DNA of 6,110 bases, from positions 1-6,110 of the forward strand of contig JAFPMR010000259.1 of NCBI GenBank assembly GCA_017411235.1, read 5' to 3'. The notes beneath the pieces are model-generated. The model was given only the letters and a program-made list of their open reading frames with translations. It was not told the DNA's origin and searched no databases. Positions 1-6,110 of this stretch are shown here, in pieces. Source of the DNA: Bacilli bacterium (lineage in GTDB: Bacteria; Bacillota_I; Bacilli_A; RF39; UBA660). Numbering within the stretch: the stretch's first letter is position 1; every line of letters begins with the position of its first letter. A program made the translations under genes and the position numbers.

Positions 1-447
1 ACTATTACCTATTCCACCCCAGGCTGTAAATGCTAAGATGTTTGATGATAATGGATATTTTATTTTTAAAATGCAGTTTACTATAAGGAAGGTTAAGACA
101 GCTATGTCGAAATTAAATAATGTTTTTAAGATTCTGTTAACTGGTATTTTTTTTAGGTATTTTTCTCCTTTATGGATCAATGAGTAACCTATTCCAAAAC
201 CAGAATATAATAAAAACATTGCTACCATTAATTGTCCTAAGTAATTTCTTATGGAAAACATCCAGAAATCTTTTGCTGGTTGATATTTTATATAGGTATA
301 TAAATGGCTATAAAAGACTAAAAGGACAAAGATACCTTTAATAGATGTTGTTGTCTTTTTTGATATGTAATCTTTATTAAATCCCTTAAAGAATATTTTT
401 ATGCCAATAAGCGATAACGCTACTATAAATACTAAATATAAATTCAT
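1..447 (-). CDS. Acyltransferase family 3 membrane protein, N-terminal part (runs off left edge)
   Basis: The first 149 codons of an integral membrane protein are present, with no stop before the window edge. Family-3 acyltransferases (OafA/YrhL type) move acyl groups, usually acetyl, onto surface sugars or polyols at the cytoplasmic membrane. Visible evidence: a hydrophobic helix at residues 2-19, then the family signature SIKGIFVLLVFYSHL at about 35-49 with the conserved membrane histidine at 48. A further helix holds GQLMVAMFLLYSGFGIGYS (71-89), matching the family's 'G...FF..SGF' segment, and another hydrophobic stretch lies at about 108-128. The visible part ends in WGGIGNS, like the family's 'W..IGNSNW' segment (from memory). 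The extra N-terminal helix before the signature occurs in a subset of members. The ATG follows a good ribosome site, 10 nt after the preceding stop, so it is co-transcribed with the upstream bifunctional transferase. Family call is firm; acyl group and acceptor are unknown. Confidence 0.88.
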   Translation of the reverse strand, partial: MNLYLVFIVALSLIGIKIFFKGFNKDYISKKTTTSIKGIFVLLVFYSHLYTYIKYQPAKDFWMFSIRNYLGQLMVAMFLLYSGFGIGYSLIHKGEKYLKKIPVNRILKTLFNFDIAVLTFLIVNCILKIKYPLSSNILAFTAWGGIGNS

Positions 448-450
448 ATA

Positions 451-457
451 ATCACCT
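451..457 (-). promoter_or_regulatory. Ribosome binding site of the left acyltransferase gene
   Basis: AGGTGAT on the minus strand, ending 3 nt before the ATG at 447. It begins immediately after the TAG stop (460-458) of the upstream gene, giving a tight stop/SD/start junction. This fixes the start of the acyltransferase and favours translational coupling. Confidence 0.75.
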
Positions 458-3091
458 CTATTTTAGATTTTTGATTTCTTTGTACACTCTTTCACAATTC
501 TTATTATCGTTAAAAGTAAAGAACTCATTTATTTTCTTTTCGTATTTTGCTGCCAAAATACAGTCATTATTAATTGTGTTTATTAAGTCTTCGATAAATT
601 TGTCGTATTCTTCATAAGCTGGACCAAATCCCATTTTTTCATAATCAAAGTAACCTTTATCATATAATTGGTCTTTATAAAACTCTTCTTTGTCTTCTTG
701 ATAATAGATTATAGGTTTCTTTAAGTAACCAAAATCAAAGAAAACACTAGAATAATCTGTTATTAAAATTTTGTTAGTGCAAAATTCTTTTTGATAATCG
801 ACATCTTTATCTTCGATTTCCACGAATTCATTCAAATCAAAATCTCTTAGTTGTGATAATACGTTTGGATGAGGAATAAATCTTATTTTATATTCTTTTT
901 CTGCCAAGACTTTTAATAGTTTTTTATCGTTTATTAGTCTATTTAAGAATTTAAAATAGTTTGAATTTTTAAAATCTTCATTGTATTCCCTAATTCCTGT
1001 TTCTTTATCTATTAAGTTTGCTAAACCAGTACGCCATGTTAAAGAAAGCATTATCTTGTTTTCTACTTGATATTTTTTTTGTTTATCTAACAATGTATCA
1101 AAACGTGGTAACCCAGTTAGTTTTACTACTTCTTTTCCGTAGTAGTACTTGCATTCTAAAAGCGAATTGTATTCTTTTTCTGCGCTTGTTACAAACATAT
1201 CAATTTTTTTATCATTGACGTTTAACCAAGGGCTTAAATCATCTTTTATAATGCCGTGTTGAAGAAATACATATTTAAAGTTATATTGATCTCTTACACA
1301 TTCATTTCCAGTTCCTAGAGGATTATAAACATAATTCTCGGCTTGAGAGGAAACGATATAGTCTGCTGAACCAAATAGCAGTTTATATTTATTACTATTT
1401 GGATCAATTACTTTACCTATTTTCTTTAATCTTTCATAATCAGGACTAGATGGGCTTAGGACAAAAATTGAATTAACTTCTTGATGGTTTTCTACCATAT
1501 ATTTGAAGAAATGTTCACCATTGTCGTCAGCTTTATTTACTCTATCTGATATTAACCATAGTTCTTTTCCCTTAAATATTCTTCTAAATTTAATACTTAA
1601 TCGAGCCATTAATGGTTTAAATTTGTGTTTTTTAAATAGGTATAAATCATTCTTTATTTCATATATAAATGATTTAAAGATGTTTCTTTTTTGATTGATT
1701 ATTTTATTGTTATTTAATCTAATTGTTCTTTTACCATGATTATGGTAAGAACATGGTAATTCTAAAGTTAAATAACTATCTTTACCAAATGATGGAACTA
1801 TTAGTTGATTCTTATAATAATATGACATTTCAAAATCTTTATTTAAATCTACTTCATAATTAATACCAATATAGTCATGAAGTTCATGATTATCAAATGT
1901 AATTTCATTATAGTTATTAGTTAAATCATAGTAATTAATCTTAACATCTTTTTTATTTAATTTTATACTTAAATCTTTTTCAGAAATAAAACGGCGATCT
2001 AATTTACCAAAAGCTATTAGTTTATTTTCTCTTATGTATGTGGCATCAATTGTTACGGCTTCTAGTTTTTTTAAAGGATATTGTTTTCCTTTTAATTCTA
2101 TTTTATTTCCTTCTATAGATAGAATATCTTTATTCTCATTATGTTTTATTTTTAAGATATAAGATATTGTTGCATAATCCATAAAACGTTGATTTAAGAA
2201 GATTTCATCATCTATGTTATTTATTAACTCTTTTAGGATATCTTCGTATTGTTTTCTTACCTTTTCTTCCATTTCATATTTAGGATTTAAGGCGATTCGC
2301 CATGTTAGTTCATAAGCTACAATATTTTGAATATATTTAATTATATTGCCAAATTTTTTGACTGATAAATCCATTAGGTACTTATATACCTTTGTTGGCG
2401 TTATAGTATACCAATCTTCTTTAGTTGTACAAGATTGAATGGCTGAATCGCCGCTTTCTCTTTTACGATAGTAATAAACAGGTTTCTCAAGCATCATAAT
2501 AGATGGATGATCTAGTACTATTTCGTTTATAAAACGATTATCTTCAGAATACTTTATACCTAATGTATAAGAATACTTCTTAACGGTTTCTGTTTCTATA
2601 AATATAGAACTAGAACTAAATTGCGGATATTCATATTCTTCTAAAATATTTACAATACGATCTTTTTTATATTTGTAATTTAGTGGATGGTCTCCTTTTC
2701 TTTTATCAAAGAAGACCATCTTTGTACTAAATAATTTTATATTTTTGTTTTTATTGAATGCATTATATGCTATTTCAAATGCATCATTACTCCAAAGGTC
2801 ATCACTATCTAAGAAGTTTATTAATTCTCCTTCAGCTAATTCTATACCTTTGTTTCTTGCACTTGAAACACCACCATTTTCCTTTTTGTGATAAATAACA
2901 TTATCCGGATACTGTTCTTGATATTTTAAGCAAATTTTTTCTGAGTTATCAGGAGAGCCATCGTTTATTAAAATCAATTGAATATTGTCTTTGAAACCAA
3001 TTGTTTGATTTATTACGGATTCAATTGTTTTTTCTAAATATTTCTCGACGTTATAAATTGGTATAACTACTGAGATTTTATATTTTTTCAT
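458..3091 (-). CDS. Bifunctional GT2 glycosyltransferase / CDP-glycerol glycerophosphotransferase (877 aa)
   Basis: Intact fusion protein, probably working on the cytoplasmic face of the membrane in teichoic-acid-like or capsular polymer synthesis. Residues 1 to about 225 are a GT-A fold family-2 glycosyltransferase: ISVVIPIYNVEKYLEKTIESV at the start, INDGS at 42-46, and the metal/nucleotide-sugar DSDD motif at 95-98. Residues about 345-465 form a poorly conserved, probably beta-rich linker that I cannot assign. Residues about 510-870 are a TagF/TagB-like transferase: LWLISDR (511-517), FLQHG with His612, PHPN with His741, and ITDYSSVFFDF (777-787). Two histidines in QHG and PHP contexts are known to be essential in the TagF family, and both are present here. 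No signal peptide or clear membrane helix is seen. The ATG sits 6 nt after a perfect AGGAGG. The gene follows its frameshifted paralogue by 20 nt. Sugar donor and acceptor cannot be read from sequence; another CDP-polyol donor is possible. Confidence 0.92.
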   Translation of the reverse strand: MKKYKISVVIPIYNVEKYLEKTIESVINQTIGFKDNIQLILINDGSPDNSEKICLKYQEQYPDNVIYHKKENGGVSSARNKGIELAEGELINFLDSDDLWSNDAFEIAYNAFNKNKNIKLFSTKMVFFDKRKGDHPLNYKYKKDRIVNILEEYEYPQFSSSSIFIETETVKKYSYTLGIKYSEDNRFINEIVLDHPSIMMLEKPVYYYRKRESGDSAIQSCTTKEDWYTITPTKVYKYLMDLSVKKFGNIIKYIQNIVAYELTWRIALNPKYEMEEKVRKQYEDILKELINNIDDEIFLNQRFMDYATISYILKIKHNENKDILSIEGNKIELKGKQYPLKKLEAVTIDATYIRENKLIAFGKLDRRFISEKDLSIKLNKKDVKINYYDLTNNYNEITFDNHELHDYIGINYEVDLNKDFEMSYYYKNQLIVPSFGKDSYLTLELPCSYHNHGKRTIRLNNNKIINQKRNIFKSFIYEIKNDLYLFKKHKFKPLMARLSIKFRRIFKGKELWLISDRVNKADDNGEHFFKYMVENHQEVNSIFVLSPSSPDYERLKKIGKVIDPNSNKYKLLFGSADYIVSSQAENYVYNPLGTGNECVRDQYNFKYVFLQHGIIKDDLSPWLNVNDKKIDMFVTSAEKEYNSLLECKYYYGKEVVKLTGLPRFDTLLDKQKKYQVENKIMLSLTWRTGLANLIDKETGIREYNEDFKNSNYFKFLNRLINDKKLLKVLAEKEYKIRFIPHPNVLSQLRDFDLNEFVEIEDKDVDYQKEFCTNKILITDYSSVFFDFGYLKKPIIYYQEDKEEFYKDQLYDKGYFDYEKMGFGPAYEEYDKFIEDLINTINNDCILAAKYEKKINEFFTFNDNKNCERVYKEIKNLK

Positions 3092-3097
3092 ATTTAG

Positions 3098-3103
3098 CCT
3101 CCT
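3098..3103 (-). promoter_or_regulatory. Ribosome binding site of the intact bifunctional transferase
   Basis: AGGAGG on the minus strand, full anti-SD complementarity, 6 nt before the ATG at 3091. It lies in the 20-nt gap after the TAA (3114-3112) of the paralogue. Its strength suggests this gene can initiate efficiently even if translation of the broken upstream gene ends early. Confidence 0.8.
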
Positions 3104-3111
3104 GTTCTTTT

Positions 3112-3714
3112 TTAACTATTTTTTATTGCTTCTATTACCCTTTCGCAATTCTTGGTGTCATTATATTTAAAGAAATCATCGATTCTCTTTTCATATTTTT
3201 TTTCGATTTTGCAATCTTTTTTGATTATCTCTGCTATTTCATCTACTAGTTTATCTTCTTCTTCTATTAATGGACCAAATCCCATTTTGTCGAATTCGAA
3301 ATAGCCTTTATCATATATTTGAGCTTTAAAGAATTCCTCATTATCTGGTTGATAATAGATAAGTGGTTTCTTTAAGTATGCAAAGTCAAAGAAGACACTT
3401 GATCTATCTGTAACCATTACTTTGTTTTCACAGAATTCTTTTTGATAATCTACTTTTTCAGAAATTAAATCAATATATTTATCATTAATTTCAAAATCTT
3501 CTATTTGATCTAGTAAATTTGGATGTGGTACAAATCTAATTCTGTAACCATATTTATCTAATACTTCAAATAGTTTTTTATTATTTATTAGTGAATTCAA
3601 CCATTGGAAATAATATGAATTCTTGAATTCTTCATTGTATAATCTTTTCCCTGTTTTTTTATCTATCTTATTTACTAAATTACTACGCCATGTAAATGAG
3701 AATAAGATAGTATT
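3112..3714 (-). pseudogene. C-terminal part of the frameshifted GT2/glycerophosphotransferase gene
   Basis: A 200-codon stretch that continues the upstream gene in the -1 frame. It starts NTILFSFTWRSNLVNKIDKKTG and aligns without gaps to residues about 678-877 of the intact paralogue. It carries the second half of the CDP-glycerol glycerophosphotransferase domain: PHPN with the second catalytic-type histidine, VTDRSSVFFDF (the paralogue has TDYSS), and the C-terminal GYFEFDKMGFGP and NCERV motifs. The frame is closed upstream by a TAA at 3732-3730. It has no ATG before the Met just ahead of TDRSS. A TTG at 3600-3598 is the only start-like codon I noticed, and no Shine-Dalgarno precedes it. 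I therefore read it as the detached tail of the gene that starts at 5756, not as a separate gene. With one base restored, the joined gene is 3112-5756 and encodes 881 residues. Confidence 0.85.
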
Positions 3715-5756
3715 TTTTGTTCGTATTTTTTACTTTTAGCTACTAAGCCATCGTAACGTGGGAATCCAGTTAATTGAATTATATCCTTGTTATAGCCATT
3801 ATTTTGTAATGATTTATATTCTAAATCAACTGCTGATACAAACATATCTATATGTTTAGTATTTGGATTTAACCAAGGAGAAATATCTGCTTGTGTTATT
3901 CCATGCTGTAAGAAAGCATATTTAAATTTAAATAGATTTCTGTAGAACGGATTGCTCTTACCATAGATATTTGTAATATATACTTCAGCATGTGAAGATA
4001 CTATATACTTTGCATTATTAAATAGAATTTTATATTTTAAAGAAGTGTTACTAACTACTTTGCCATATTGTTTTAATCTATTGAAATCTTTTGATTCTTT
4101 ACTGATAACATAGTAAGGATTGATTCCTTTAATCTTATGATCATTAATATATTTAAATAGATGTTCAGCATTATCATCTGCCATGTTTACACGATCTGAT
4201 AATAGCCATACATTTTTATATGGTAATAGCTTAGATAGTATTATTAACCATCTCATTAAAAGAACTTTTATTCTTTTTTTAGCTAATAAGCCTTTAGCTA
4301 TTTTAAATTCTCTACTACATAATCTACCAAATGACTTTTTCTTAAGTGTAAATTTGCCATCGTCGTAGCAAATCATTTCTTTACCAAATGTAAAATAACT
4401 TCCTGGCATTTGATTTGTAATTAATGTTTGATTTGAGAATATTAGTTTTAATGGACTCTCGTTATCATCATATGTAAAACCAAATGATGAAAGATCTTTG
4501 GTATCTATACAACATTTAAAACCTGTGTATTTGCCTAAATATTCATCATTGAAGGCTTTTTCATCATAATCTGTTTTTAATTCATAGAAGTCAGGCTTTA
4601 TTGTTTTACCATTAACGCTTAATTTAATCTTGTTCTTATTAAAGATAGTATTATTGAAACGACCATATAAATAGATTTTGCCTTTGCTTTCAAAGATATC
4701 ATCAACTCTTAAAAATTGGATGCAATTATTCTTTTCATCTAGTCTTTTTACTTCAACATTGCCATCTTTTATTTCTAATAAATCTTCTGGTTTAAGTCCT
4801 TCTTTTATCTTTAATAATAGAATACTATATGTTGGATAATTATTCTTTTGTTCTAAGAAGAACTTAAAATCTATTTCTTTTATTAGTTTTGTTATTGTAT
4901 TAATATAATCTTTCTTTTCAGATTCTGATAGTAAATCTTCTGGAACTGGTATATTAATTCTCCAACCCAAATCATATGCAACTAAGTATTGGAAATAATC
5001 TAATACTTTTCCATATCTTTTTTTAGATTCTTCAAATAAGTATTCATATACTTTTTTTGGAGTTACTGTGTACCATAATGGGTTCTTAGTAGATGTTTGA
5101 CTTGCAGAAGATTGATCTGGTCTTTTACGATAGAAATAGATTGGTTTTTCTAATACCATCATCTTAGGATTATCAAGTAAAATTTCAGATATCATTTTTG
5201 TATCTTCTTCATTTTTTATGGAAGCATCATATTCGTAATTTTTTAATATACTTCCTTTGACAAAACAAGAACATGTACTTAATTGAGGATACGCGTAATC
5301 TTTTGTTATATCTACTACTTTATTCTCAATGAATTTATAGTTTAAGATATGAGGTCTGGATACTGCATCGAAGTATTTCATCTTTGTTGTAAAAATACCT
5401 ACATCTTTATGATTTTCATATTGTTTCCAAACTTCTGTAAATGTTTCTAAATCCCATTTATCATCACTGTCTAAGAAGTTTACTAATTCTCCTTCAGCTA
5501 GTTTAATTCCGTTGTTTCTAGCTTTAGATACTCCAGCATTTTGTTGTTTTTTATATACTACATTGTCTGGATATAGTTCTTTGTATTTAAGACAAATTTC
5601 TTCAGAGTTATCTGGAGATCCATCATTTATTAATACTAATTGAATATTATCTTCAAAACCAATTGTTTGATTTACAACTGATTCAATTGTTTCTTCTAAA
5701 TATTCTTCTACATTGTATACTGGTATAATTACTGAAAATTTAAATTTTTTTGACAT
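3675..5756 (-). CDS. Bifunctional GT2 glycosyltransferase / CDP-glycerol glycerophosphotransferase, N-terminal part ending at a frameshift
   Basis: As read, 693 residues ending at a premature TAG (3677-3675). The last 12 residues (ILSYSHLHGVVI) are out-of-frame sequence unrelated to the family. The GT2 domain is complete: FSVIIPVYNVEEYLEETIESV at the start, INDGS at 43-47, DSDD at 96-99. A diverged middle region follows (about 340-470), then a basic, hydrophobic stretch (about 485-512). The transferase domain begins with VWLLSDR (516-522) and includes FLQHG with His618 and LTGFPRYDG (662-670). The second catalytic-type histidine and the TD.SS motif are lost downstream of the shift. If expressed as written, the product could keep glycosyltransferase activity but should lack glycerophosphotransferase activity (inference from family knowledge). 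The ATG at 5756 follows an AAAGGA site and is the first gene behind the promoter at 5806-5834. Annotation as a single frameshifted gene with 3112-3714 is preferred. Confidence 0.85.
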   Translation of the reverse strand: MSKKFKFSVIIPVYNVEEYLEETIESVVNQTIGFEDNIQLVLINDGSPDNSEEICLKYKELYPDNVVYKKQQNAGVSKARNNGIKLAEGELVNFLDSDDKWDLETFTEVWKQYENHKDVGIFTTKMKYFDAVSRPHILNYKFIENKVVDITKDYAYPQLSTCSCFVKGSILKNYEYDASIKNEEDTKMISEILLDNPKMMVLEKPIYFYRKRPDQSSASQTSTKNPLWYTVTPKKVYEYLFEESKKRYGKVLDYFQYLVAYDLGWRINIPVPEDLLSESEKKDYINTITKLIKEIDFKFFLEQKNNYPTYSILLLKIKEGLKPEDLLEIKDGNVEVKRLDEKNNCIQFLRVDDIFESKGKIYLYGRFNNTIFNKNKIKLSVNGKTIKPDFYELKTDYDEKAFNDEYLGKYTGFKCCIDTKDLSSFGFTYDDNESPLKLIFSNQTLITNQMPGSYFTFGKEMICYDDGKFTLKKKSFGRLCSREFKIAKGLLAKKRIKVLLMRWLIILSKLLPYKNVWLLSDRVNMADDNAEHLFKYINDHKIKGINPYYVISKESKDFNRLKQYGKVVSNTSLKYKILFNNAKYIVSSHAEVYITNIYGKSNPFYRNLFKFKYAFLQHGITQADISPWLNPNTKHIDMFVSAVDLEYKSLQNNGYNKDIIQLTGFPRYDGLVAKSKKYEQKILSYSHLHGVVI
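3713..3718 (-). other. Frameshift site in an A6 homopolymer (T6 on the plus strand)
   Basis: On the coding strand the run is C-AAAAAA-T, read CAA AAA ATA. Seven A's would read CAA AAA AAT ACT and continue as QKNTILFSFTWRS, matching the paralogue's VENKIMLSLTWRT with no gap. The two reading frames are jointly open only between a TAA at 3732-3730 and the TAG at 3677-3675, so the shift must lie in that interval. This run gives the best protein alignment. A second A6 run lies at 3726-3731, but an insertion there would disrupt the shared KKY match. Loss of one A by replication slippage or by a base-calling error are the simplest explanations. Confidence 0.8.
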
Positions 5757-5766
5757 CTTTTACCAA

Positions 5767-5772
5767 TCCTTT
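5767..5772 (-). promoter_or_regulatory. Ribosome binding site of the frameshifted transferase gene
   Basis: AAAGGA on the minus strand, 10 nt before the ATG at 5756. The match is weaker and the spacing slightly longer than for the two downstream genes, but it supports this start, which also places the GT2 signature right at the N-terminus as in the paralogue. Confidence 0.6.
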
Positions 5773-5786
5773 CTTTGCTGTTATAT

Positions 5787-5799
5787 TAACGTTGCGTTA
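5787..5799 (-). repeat. Short inverted repeat in the 5' leader
   Basis: TAACG-TTG-CGTTA on the plus strand: 5-bp arms around a 3-nt loop, at or just downstream of the predicted transcription start. It could be a small operator or a weak 5' hairpin. It is too short to be significant alone in AT-rich DNA and has no U-tract, so it is not a terminator. Confidence 0.3.
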
Positions 5800-5805
5800 T
5801 GTTTT

Positions 5806-5834
5806 ATTATATCAGTTATCAAGCCTATTTTCAA
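5806..5834 (-). promoter_or_regulatory. Sigma-A-type promoter with extended -10
   Basis: On the minus strand, -35 TTGAAA (5834-5829), a 17-bp spacer, and a perfect -10 TATAAT (5811-5806). A TG one base ahead of the -10 (5814-5813) makes it an extended -10. Predicted start is near 5799, giving a leader of about 42 nt before the ATG at 5756. The -35 begins only 6 nt after the TGA of the upstream acyltransferase. It probably drives both bifunctional transferases and the left acyltransferase. I see no terminator before it, so read-through from upstream is also possible. Confidence 0.8.
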
Positions 5835-5840
5835 ACAAAC

Positions 5841-6110
5841 TCACTCTATACGGAGTATTTTAAAGATTAATTGTCTTATTATGTCAATTACTATACAAAT
5901 ACTGAATACTGCTATTACACTTATTATCATAGCTCCTGATTTTACGATAAATCTTTGACTCGCATAATATGATACTTTTAGAATTTTTTCATATAGGACA
6001 GGATTCAATATGAAATTAACGTGAATTAAATATACGCCAAAGGTACTATATGATATTTTAGATACTAATTTAGGAAATATTTCTTTCAATTTTAAGTTTT
6101 TAAAGAATAT
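5841..6110 (-). CDS. Acyltransferase family 3 membrane protein, C-terminal part (enters from right edge)
   Basis: The last 89 codons of a membrane protein, open to the window edge and ending in TGA (5843-5841). The fragment holds ISYSTFGVYLIHVNFILNP (about residues 19-37), the well-known C-terminal 'S..FGVYLIH' segment of family-3 acyltransferases. A long hydrophobic helix follows at about 56-78 and a short basic tail (KILRIE) ends it. This fits the last membrane helices of an OafA-like enzyme that acylates surface carbohydrate. A TTG at 6089-6087 could be mistaken for a start, but the frame continues upstream with family-like sequence (FFKNLKLKEIFPKLVSK), so the true start lies outside the window. 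It cannot be compared with the left-edge acyltransferase because the two fragments cover opposite ends of the family. It lies upstream of the promoter at 5806-5834. Confidence 0.82.
   Translation of the reverse strand: MFFKNLKLKEIFPKLVSKISYSTFGVYLIHVNFILNPVLYEKILKVSYYASQRFIVKSGAMIISVIAVFSICIVIDIIRQLIFKILRIE

Noticed and set aside
1018..1218. Plus-strand open frame of 66 codons
   Set aside because: It lies opposite the highly conserved transferase domain of the minus-strand gene, has no ribosome site or recognisable motif, and is a shadow frame.
1503..1694. Plus-strand open frame of 63 codons
   Set aside because: Antisense to conserved coding sequence (the LWLISDR region), with no supporting signals.
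3400..3414. TDRSS in place of TDYSS in the broken copy as a sign of inactivation
   Set aside because: I believe arginine at this position occurs in other members of the family, so it is not evidence of decay.
3112..3600. A separate 162-residue gene starting at TTG 3600
   Set aside because: No ribosome site, and the frame continues upstream with 38 further residues that match the paralogue. It is the tail of the frameshifted gene.
3711..3722. Programmed -1 ribosomal frameshift
   Set aside because: The bases read CAA AAA ATA, which is not a canonical X XXY YYZ heptamer in the zero frame; only a single-tRNA slip on AAA is possible. I saw no convincing downstream stem-loop or upstream SD stimulator. 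An indel is simpler, though slippage cannot be excluded.
4183..4368. Plus-strand open frame of 61 codons
   Set aside because: Antisense to the equivalent region of the second transferase; a shadow frame.
5757..5840. Riboswitch or rho-independent terminator in the gap
   Set aside because: The gap is only 84 nt, with no GC-rich hairpin followed by a T-run. The only inverted repeat has 5-bp arms, and most of the gap is taken up by the promoter and ribosome site.
5713..5958. Plus-strand hydrophobic open frame of 81 codons
   Set aside because: It spans the 5' end of one gene, the promoter and the 3' end of another, all on the minus strand. Its hydrophobicity reflects the complement of a membrane-protein coding region.

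Overview
The window is AT-rich. Every gene I can support lies on the minus strand, so transcription runs from high to low coordinates. Shine-Dalgarno sites (AGGAGG, AGGTGAT), a consensus sigma-A-type promoter (TTGAAA, 17 bp, TATAAT) and the protein families point to a low-GC Gram-positive bacterium (Bacillota/Firmicutes). TAG, TAA and TGA all occur as stops. I cannot name a genus. The content is typical of a cell-surface polymer locus (teichoic-acid-like or capsular polysaccharide).

Layout in transcription order: (1) 6110-5841, the C-terminal end of a family-3 membrane acyltransferase entering from the right edge. (2) An 84-nt gap with a strong promoter, a short inverted repeat and the leader of the next gene. 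(3) 5756-3112, a gene for a bifunctional protein with an N-terminal GT2 glycosyltransferase and a C-terminal CDP-glycerol glycerophosphotransferase (TagF/TagB-like) domain. It is broken by a one-base frameshift in an A6 tract at about 3713-3718. (4) 3091-458, an intact 877-residue paralogue of the same architecture. (5) 447-1, the N-terminal 149 residues of a second family-3 acyltransferase running off the left edge. The gaps between genes 3, 4 and 5 are 20 and 10 nt, so they are probably one operon from the promoter at 5806-5834.

Working model (inference): the GT2 domains add a sugar to a growing surface polymer, the glycerophosphotransferase domains add glycerol-phosphate or a related polyol-phosphate from a CDP-activated donor, and the acyltransferases acylate (often acetylate) the product. 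Two tandem bifunctional enzymes with similar ends and diverged middles suggest duplication followed by specialisation.

The main anomaly is the frameshift. Restoring one A gives 881 residues, almost the length of the intact paralogue, and a gap-free alignment across the junction. It separates the two catalytic histidines of the transferase domain. It may be a sequencing error, a real inactivating mutation or a phase-variation switch. I see no RNA genes, CRISPR arrays, insertion sequences or new kind of system here.
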